A stretch of DNA of 64,000 bases from Glossina fuscipes (Eukaryota > Arthropoda > Insecta > Diptera > Glossinidae). The notes under the pieces are model-generated. The model did not search any database. It was given only the letters and a program-made list of their open reading frames with translations, and had not been told where the DNA came from. The translations under genes were made by a program, and so were the position numbers. The DNA lies in contig NW_023998415.1 of the NCBI RefSeq assembly GCF_014805625.2, positions 23,736,152 through 23,800,151 on the forward strand. The letters run 5' to 3'. Within the stretch, counting starts at the first letter, position 1. Each line of letters starts with the position of its first letter. Of the stretch, positions 52,001 through 60,732 are shown in pieces.

Positions 52001-55000
52001 TATGTATAGTCGATGTCATGATGTGTATATATTCTTAATCAAAATAGTACTTGGAACCTTTACTTTACAAAGGTCCCAAATTTAGAACGGCACGATTTTA
52101 ATATTTAAGAGAGAAAAATAAAATATGATACCTTAGACCCACTAGATGCACTATTTTAAGTGGTTGGGTGTTTAGGATTCACTCGATAACGACTTGCTTT
52201 TCTCACTTTCTATATATTTTGTCATTAAATTTTCAAATATTTGAATTTATGTTCCAATATCGAACCTTTCATACGATAATTTGGAAAGTTCTGTGAAAAG
52301 TTAACACAAAAAAAAAAAATTTCATAATTCGCTGCAGTTAACAAAAACAAAAAAAAAAAAAAAAACAATTACTTTATCGTCTCCACCTACCGAAGTATCA
52401 ATAGCTATTTTTTGTTGTTTAACCCGGAGAAGTGGCTTAAAGCGTATGGTTAACTGTTGCATATTTTTAGGATCACCATTTAAGTCATTATTCATCGGGG
52501 GCCAGTATTGCCATAAAGCAGAAAACTGTTCAAATACTCACATCACTTAGGAAGGAGAGCAATTTGATCTCTTCATGGGATCGCAATCTTTTCCGTGCAT
52601 TTAACTTCTTCTTCAAAATCTTTCGTTCTTATTTTATTCAATATAGAATACACTAGAGATATACTTTAAAAAGATTTACAAAACTTTCTTTCACGATAAT
52701 GTTTACGCACAATCCTCTAGTGAAATCCGCGGAAAAGTGCAAAAATTGAACATCTTGTAATAGGATCCTTAGAATCATCATATTGGTTAACTTCCAAACG
52801 CCTACAATGGCACTTTTAACGGAAAGATTTGAATCATACAACAATTTGGAAAATGATGTGAGCAGTGGAGCGCAAAGATTGTCGATAATTTGTATGAAAG
52901 CTGACGCGATCGACAGATCGCTACTCTTAGGTTAAAAATGATGGCTTTAATCGACTCCTAACTGCCGATTGACCAATTATCCAATTAATCAATAATTTCA
53001 TAAAGTTTTTCGAAAATGTTGAATGTTAGAAAGGTTTCATTTCTAGTTAGTTGTGGCACAGAATTGTCGCAAAGAATTTTTCAATTCCAGTCGATCGTGT
53101 CTGCTTACCATTCTTTAGGAGTACAAATGAGCGAATTTATTTTATTTATTATTCAATTCGTAGGTACAGCGTTAGTTGTAATACATATATATATATATAT
53201 ATAAATGTGTAAGTGCATATATAATTATAGCAAAATGTTCATTTTGTATTAATTTTCGTTGGTAATATTTTATGGAGCAGTGTGCGCCAAATGACGATTT
53301 GTTTACACAATAAATCCAGTAACACATTATTTATATAGAAATTTTTACAAACATTAACTTGTAAAGGAGCACGCATCGTCTACACACAATCAAATGGTTT
53401 ACCAATAAAACAAAAACACCTACTACGCACACTATAAATTTAATGATTAGTAGCAAAAAAAAAAAAAAAAAAAAAGTAATAATAATAACAATAATAATAA
53501 TAAATTTGAGGGCACAAAACTCAACGATATGTGACTAATAACATTTGTGTTTGAACATATATCGATGAAAGTGTTTTTCATATTATTTTGACTGCGCTTT
53601 GATATTAATGTGAATAACTAAATACACAAAAAAGAAATCACAACAATTGCGTTTTGTAAAGTTTGCAATTTTACAATCAAATGCTCAGGGGGTCATACAG
53701 TTAGAGTCGTGCGCTTGTAATAGATCTACACACCGCGGTAGCAAATTGGATTGAGTGAGACCTCAATCCCCAAAAAAATATGAAATATCATCATGATGAA
53801 TGAATGTATAAATGTTTGTATATACAAGCAAGCGAGCAAATTTTATGTGTGCTTTGCAATTATGAAGTAACTTCATATGCTTTCGCCACGAAACACGTGC
53901 TATTTGTTTCCATTGTTTCAGCCTCAATGAATTGCAACTTTTAATAATAAAATTCCACAAAATCGTTAAAAATAATAAAAAAAAAAAAGAAGCAAAATCA
54001 TCTTTTAATATTCTCACCACTAACGAATAAGTGTGCGTGTGTGTCCTGGCAACTTGAAAATTGCAACAGCCAATACAGCCAATTGCCAAGGGTTGGGGTA
54101 AAAGTCAAGCCTCAAAATTAGCTTTCTTCTCGACAAAAGCTTCAAAGGAAAGACCGCATCATTCATTAATACAATGCTAAACAAATAAACGAAAATTAGC
54201 TTAACATTATTTTGTAACAAGTTGCCGTTCATCGGTAGCGGCGGCAATGAAATGCTTTAAATCCTTTAAAGGTTTACTTGGAGGACCTGCTTCTCACATA
54301 TCAAAGAGAATTCTTTTCTTTTCTTTCCTGCCTTAATGCAGCAACAACCAACTAATAGATGCTTGACGTTCTTAGAGATCTTTAGCTTTTAAAAATGATA
54401 GTATATTTTAAGGGATTATTGCCGGCCAGCAACCAGAGTACTTTTAATGAAAACATAATGAAAATACAAAAAACTTGAAAAAACTTGAAAACATCGAATA
54501 AATCGCTCAGCGTGTAACGCAAAGCATGTGATTCCTTCAAATTTAAAACAATTAACAAACTTTGTAAATTTGCACGAAAAAACAATGGGAGGACGAGTTA
54601 AAGACGAGTGTTGTTATAAAGTTTAACTCATAGAATTGAAAGATCGCTGTATGAAAATATTCATTAGTAACATGAAAGTACATGACACACCTTCTGCCAA
54701 GTTCCAGTGCATTCTACTTTATATAACAATAAGGATTCTTATATCGATCACCGAAGAATGACGGGTGCACTCGTATTGTCAACACGTTCGCAATATCAAG
54801 AAGGAAGCTCCAGAGACTCCACAACGCATATATATATTCTTGATCAGCATCAAATTTTGAATCGATTTAAGCATGTCCGTCTGTACGTCTGTGCCGCAAA
54901 AGTCAAACTGTCAATTTCAAATTGGGCAGAAGCACTGCATGTTCTTGCACGCAAGATTGGCATTCAAAATGGACGACCGCTCTACATTGCTAGGTAACTC

Positions 55001-56422
55001 ACTTAGAACACCTCTGCTTCTCAAAAGTAGTAAGGAGTTGTTTTTTCTATGGATGACAATCCCTACCCGATATTAGAGTGTATCAAAATTTAATTTTCTT
55101 TCCAATACCGTACCGATAACGCATATAAATTCTTGGCCAATTTCAAATTCGGATTTCGCATCTAAGCATATCCGTCCGTTCGTTTGTCTGCCTGTAATTG
55201 TTTATCCGCGCAACTATGTCATCTTCAATCATCCTACATAATTGATTGCGTCGATTACACTCAAATATCAAACGATCATTGTTTTCGTTCGCATCTTAAT
55301 TAATCAATCAATTAATTAATCAATTTTATTAAAAAAAGAAAAAGGAAAGCAAAGTATAAAAAGAGAATACAATCACTTCCGTTAGAATAATGAGAAAAGA
55401 AAAAAGGTTCACTTATTTAATTCTTACATTGAATTGAGCGACATATGATTGTAACAAAAAGTGTTTGTTTTTTTTTTATTTTTGCCTATAACAAACGGCT
55501 TTGCACCGTTACTGTAACTCTTCCTTGACTTGTTCGTTTCAACTTCTCAAAGAGAGCATTGCGCGTGGGAAAAAAAAATCGTACATCTCTCTTAAAGCCC
55601 TAGGATTGCTCTAGTAATTGCTCGCTTATTGAATACCGGCTGATTATCTTATCTAAAAGTTAAATGTTTTAATAAAATTATTTTAAAATGAGCCAATATA
55701 ATATTTTTATTTTATTTTCGAACGGCAAAGTACACGTAAACAATAATTAATTTATAAAATGTTATTGTAATCAAGTGTTTGTGAACAACAAATAACAAAT
55801 AACAAACAACAAAGAACTAACATTAAGATCTACTGAAGAGCTCTTCAACAACCTATGCATTAATATGTATTGCACGTCGCTGCAACATGTTGCATGACAA
55901 ACCCTTTCATGAATGGCAATGGTGTGCTTTTTGGCGGTTTAAAAATGTTACTGCGCTACACAATAAATTCTTTTGAACATTTCTCATATAAAAATCATTA
56001 AATATTTGAGATAAGCTAACACGCGACATTTAAAACACTTTGTGAAGCTTACCATACGAAGCTACTTAAGCGTGCTTATGTTTGTATAGAAAATCTTTCC
56101 CTCACTCTTTCTATTCATTAATTCATATTCATTTGCTTGTGTGTGCATATGTAGTAAGAAAGAAAAGGGTTAGCTGGATGGCTGGATGACTGGATGGCTG
56201 GATGGCTGTGTGGCTGGTTGGGTTGGGCTGTTTGCTGTTTGCTGTTGCTCAAGCATAATTCACATAACGAGTGTGGCGTCAAAGACTTTTTGACTTTTGG
56301 CGCTTTGTTCATAGATGCACGTACAAATAAACAAACGTGCAAGATATGCGTGCCTGCAACCACTCTTTGGTGGTTTTGTTTATTTGTGTAACATTGGCAA
56401 CATTTTTCCTATCCTTTCACTC

Positions 56423-56468
<46 letters not shown>

Positions 56469-56568
56469 NNNNNNNNNNNNNNNNNNNNNNNNNNNNNNNN
56501 NNNNNNNNNNNNNNNNNNNNNNNNNNNNNNNNNNNNNNNNNNNNNNNNNNNNNNNNNNNNNNNNNNNN

Positions 56569-56612
<44 letters not shown>

Positions 56613-57594
56613 TTTTTGTTTTTTTTTTTTATTTTCATCTTTCAAAGCATTAAGCTAAAGCATTTTGATATTTAGAAACCAAATGTTTGCAGGCTTTCAT
56701 TTAATTTCAACTATGGGTGGAAAGAAGCATCAAGAGATATAAGGTTGAGGGTTATAAATATAAATAAATACAATAATAAGTTCGTCATATTACGGTTTCG
56801 GTATATTGGCCAGGCACGGTTGTTGTAGTGTTGTAGTGGTTTTTAGTTTGTATTGTGCATGTACATGTGTGTGTGCGTGTGCGTGTGCGTGTATACTCTT
56901 CTATGATTTATTTATTCATATATTTTCGATATTAATTGGCGTATAATTCTACACAAGTGCTGCAAATGCTTCTCTAAGCTAATTATGCAGAAGTTTTTCA
57001 TAAACATTTTCCAAATAAATGACTATTCATCCATTTGAGAAATACATAGGTAACTACTACTAAACACAGAATGTAAGCAAGAAAATGTAATGAATTAATA
57101 ACAAACACATTTATGATAGCAATGAGAAAGTTTTGCTTTTGTATAAGCGAAACGAAGAAACAAAGCTACGAACTATATACACAAATACTCGTTTGAAACT
57201 TATATTTACGCCACGGTCGTCAATCTATCCGGTTATTAAAATCGTGATATTATAATATCAAGGCCTAGTAAGAATAGTTTCTCAACTTGCAGCAGGGTTT
57301 TTCGAAGAGAAGGCGAAGGGCCGGAAGAAGGGGAGTGGTGGTGAATTGCAAATTGTAAAAGGACCAGCAAGTGACTAGTAAAGTGTAGACATTCACGCAG
57401 TTCATAGCGTCTCTCGATTTTCTCTTAACTCTTCTATGCATCTTACATAATTTTCTACCATCCTTCTGGTCTGAAGAAGTATTCTGAATCAAAAATATAT
57501 ATTTTATTTTGGTGAAAATTTTTATTTCATCTTTTTTCCATCGATCTTTTTAAATTCCTATCTAACTGTTTCCATATCCACCTACAAAAATAGT

Positions 57595-57643
<49 letters not shown>

Positions 57644-57858
57644 GGATGGATAGCTTTCAATGTATTTTTCTTTTTTTTATGCCCGTGCAAGCAGCGAACT
57701 AGACTTTAATAGCTCCAAGAATAGCCGCGAAAAATTTTGGGACCCGCGTTCGCTTTCTATCCCAGGGTTTCCCATTTCACCTCATATAGAAATATCGAGT
57801 CCTCTCTCCAAAAATAGATTATATGTCGAATTTCCCCAAGCACAGTGTACTCCAAGTT

Positions 57859-57918
<60 letters not shown>

Positions 57919-60688
57919 ACTCTCATATATATGTATATATACATTTTCATCTAACAAATTTTTCCCATACTTTGTTTTTGAACTTGCTCCGGCGATTTGC
58001 TTTACGTGTTGTAGGTGAATCATCGTACAATCTCTGCTTGGCTTAGCTTGGCGAACAGCCTTATGGAACGCTAGTAGTCAGTATACATTGCCGAATGCAT
58101 TTCGCGTTCGTCTGACTTCAATCCGCAATATTACCCTACTGCTGCTAGCACTTTCCATCTATCCATTCCTTTCTTAATGATTGTGTTCATATGCCTTAGG
58201 CATTTCGTATAATAGGGCGTGGCTTCACGTCAACATTGTAAAGCTAATCGTTAATATTTTGCAAGAAAGATGGACAAAAGTTGATGACTATAACGATGGG
58301 CAATACATTCAATATAATTCCAAGAAAATATTTTTCGTTGTTTTTTCGTTTTTCAACTATACTTCAATTTTGCAAGAGAGAGCATCCATCTAATAAGTGA
58401 TGAGTTCAATCGCGTGCCATGTATACCCGTACGAACTGAAGCTTTTTTTTTTTTTTTCTATCCAAAAAAAATATATTCCCAGAGTACAATGTCAGAGAGA
58501 TTGATAATCAATTGATGTGAAGGATTTTTTTCGCTCGTAAAGTTGTCTTTACTATGCGCGAGCAATGTTTTATCGAATTTGGAAATCATTCGTCTGCGAG
58601 CCTTTGCTTTGTTGAAAGGAAGTTTGAGGTATAAATTTATCAATTATTGCTATGTTTTTACTTTTTTATTATTAAATGGCTTCTGTTCGGTTTTTCGTTT
58701 TCAATCTACCTCTAGCTAGCGGCATGCGTTCCCCTTTTGTCAGCCATTAATTATGTCAATGTCAGTATACCGTACAGACAGATACGTGTTAAAAATATTT
58801 ATAAAGCAATTAAAATTGTAATAATTTTTCCTTTAAATGTTGAAAAAAAGAAATCAAATAAAAATTCCTTTATTAGCCAACGAGATTTACGAAATAAAAC
58901 AAATATAAGAGATTTATGGTTTCCCCCCCCCCATCACTTGTATACTTACTTATATATAGTAAAGCGTTGAAAAGCTATAAAACAATCTCGAAGAGATATA
59001 ATTTTTATTTAAGAAATTTCAAAAAAATTGGTTCGTTGTTCATTTCCCTTACTATTTATGTTTATACAGATGCCCATAGCAAATCTTCAGCTACGTGTGC
59101 CTCTTCAATGGCCGCCGTATCTGCGGCAGCAGCAGCAGCTGTGGCTTCGATAGCCTCGTCTTCGGCAGCAGCCACTACAGCTACCGCTACACATTTGGCA
59201 CATCATACACATCCGCATCATACACATCATTTGGCATCGCTTAGCGGTCATCATGGTCATCATCCGAATGGTAGCTTATTGGCGGCTAGTATGGGGCACA
59301 CCTTGGGCTTGACGGCACCGCCAGGTTGCGCTGGTTTACGTCCACCACCAGGTCACGTGCCCGAGGGATGTCCCGTGTGCGGCCTAAAGTTAACAACCGA
59401 AGAGTGGAACTCGCATTTCCTAGCCGAACTGGACCGTTTATATAAATTAAGTTCGGGTATGGAGAGAGCCAACATTCAAGCCACCTACATGTTCGCACCA
59501 CCGTGTCCAGCACAAGAGAACGCTATAAGAACGAGTCATAGCAGATGGGAGGTAAAATACCTGCAAACTGATCTATGCTCCGTCCGTCTTCACATTTAAA
59601 ATTTCTCTTTGCTTGATTTTCTCTTCGTTAGACTTTTCAACGTATACGTAATAATCGTCAAAATCGGTTACGCATTAAAGTACGGAAACGAAAGTACGGC
59701 GACATGTTTTTCATGGAGAACAGTTTGTGCAGTTCGTGTCCGATTTGCAAACGCAAATACGCGTTGGAAACGGGCAAGTTGCCTAGCGATGAAGAAAATA
59801 AAATGCAAGAAGAAATCGAAACAGTAGATGTGGAGAGCTGTAACGATGATATGCCAGATTCCGGATCAGAAATGCAATCGCATCAACAGCATCATCATCA
59901 ACATCCACAGCCGCAACATACTCACATGCCATCTTTTAGTGGAAGTAGTAGTCATAGCAGCGGTCATAGTAGTTCAAACGGTGCCAATTTACATAATAGC
60001 AACAGTCAACCGGGCAAACTGGATGGTATACTCTATAGAACAGCCTGTGTAATTAACAAAGAACATAACGTTAGCAGTGGGGGTGAAGATGACGTTAGCA
60101 CTAATGTGCCCACCACTACCACCACCAGTGGTAGTAGTAGTAGTAGTTCAGGTGGCAGTAGTAATATAAATTGGTCGGACTCGGGTCATAGTAACAATAA
60201 TACGCAGGGTCATATTAGCGGTAGGTCGCCAGTGAAAATCTAATGTGAATGAATCTCTCTCCTCAATCAGATATTTCTATATTTCCGACAGTCAAAAATG
60301 TTAGTGAGTTATCTTCTACTACCCATCATTACTATAATGCCGATTCATGTCACGAGGAACGTCAAAGCCAGCGAGATATGAACATGGACACGTGCAATAA
60401 CGATAGCGATGAAGATGTCATTGTCGATGATGACGATTCAATTAAAATGTCATCGTCATACAACAACAATAAAAAACGTAAATATGAGGAATCAACCGTA
60501 GGCAGCAGTCGGTTAGTTAAACTACTTCGAATATCAAGAGAAATAAATAAATTTTACTCTCTTTTTATCGAAGAATTTCCGATAATCCCTCGCCAATAGA
60601 CGATCGACCACGTTCCGAGCCTCAAGTTACAAGCACCGAAACAAGTGTAGATCATTCGCATAACAATAATAATAATAATAATAATAAC

Positions 60689-60732
<44 letters not shown>

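Larger units (their letters stand above)
47723..59069 (+). other. intron 3 of the tey-like gene (11.3 kb)
   Basis: It runs from GTAAGT after exon 3 to TTTATACAG before exon 4. It contains an (AAT)n/(GAT)n tract right after the donor, a mariner relic (49020-49440), Helitron-like relics (49950-50326, 54780-55240), a possible SINE (50845-50950), (CT)n tracts with an assembly gap, and a (GATA)n tract. The stretches 50950-53180, 53210-54770 and 55240-56400 show no recognisable feature beyond homopolymers and short AT repeats. Confidence 0.8.

Noticed and set aside
56315..56675. Open frames through the N gap with Ser/Leu or Arg/Glu repeats
   Set aside because: They are artefacts of (CT)n and unknown bases.
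57660..58046. 128-codon open frame with a Ser/Leu repeat
   Set aside because: A (CT)n tract with no homology or splice logic.
58916..59069. Upstream part of a 227-codon open frame that continues into exon 4
   Set aside because: The exon 3 phase and the TTTATACAG acceptor fix the exon start at 59070; the upstream part is intronic. The same frame also runs past the exon 4 donor at 59552.
59704..60243. 179-codon open frame starting at an internal Met
   Set aside because: It is part of exon 5. Conserved TFQRIRNNRQNRLR residues lie before this Met, and the end at 60243 is in intron 5.
60249..60599. Independent 116-codon open frame
   Set aside because: It is exon 6 with intronic extensions at both ends; phases fit splicing at 60270/60271 and 60511/60512.
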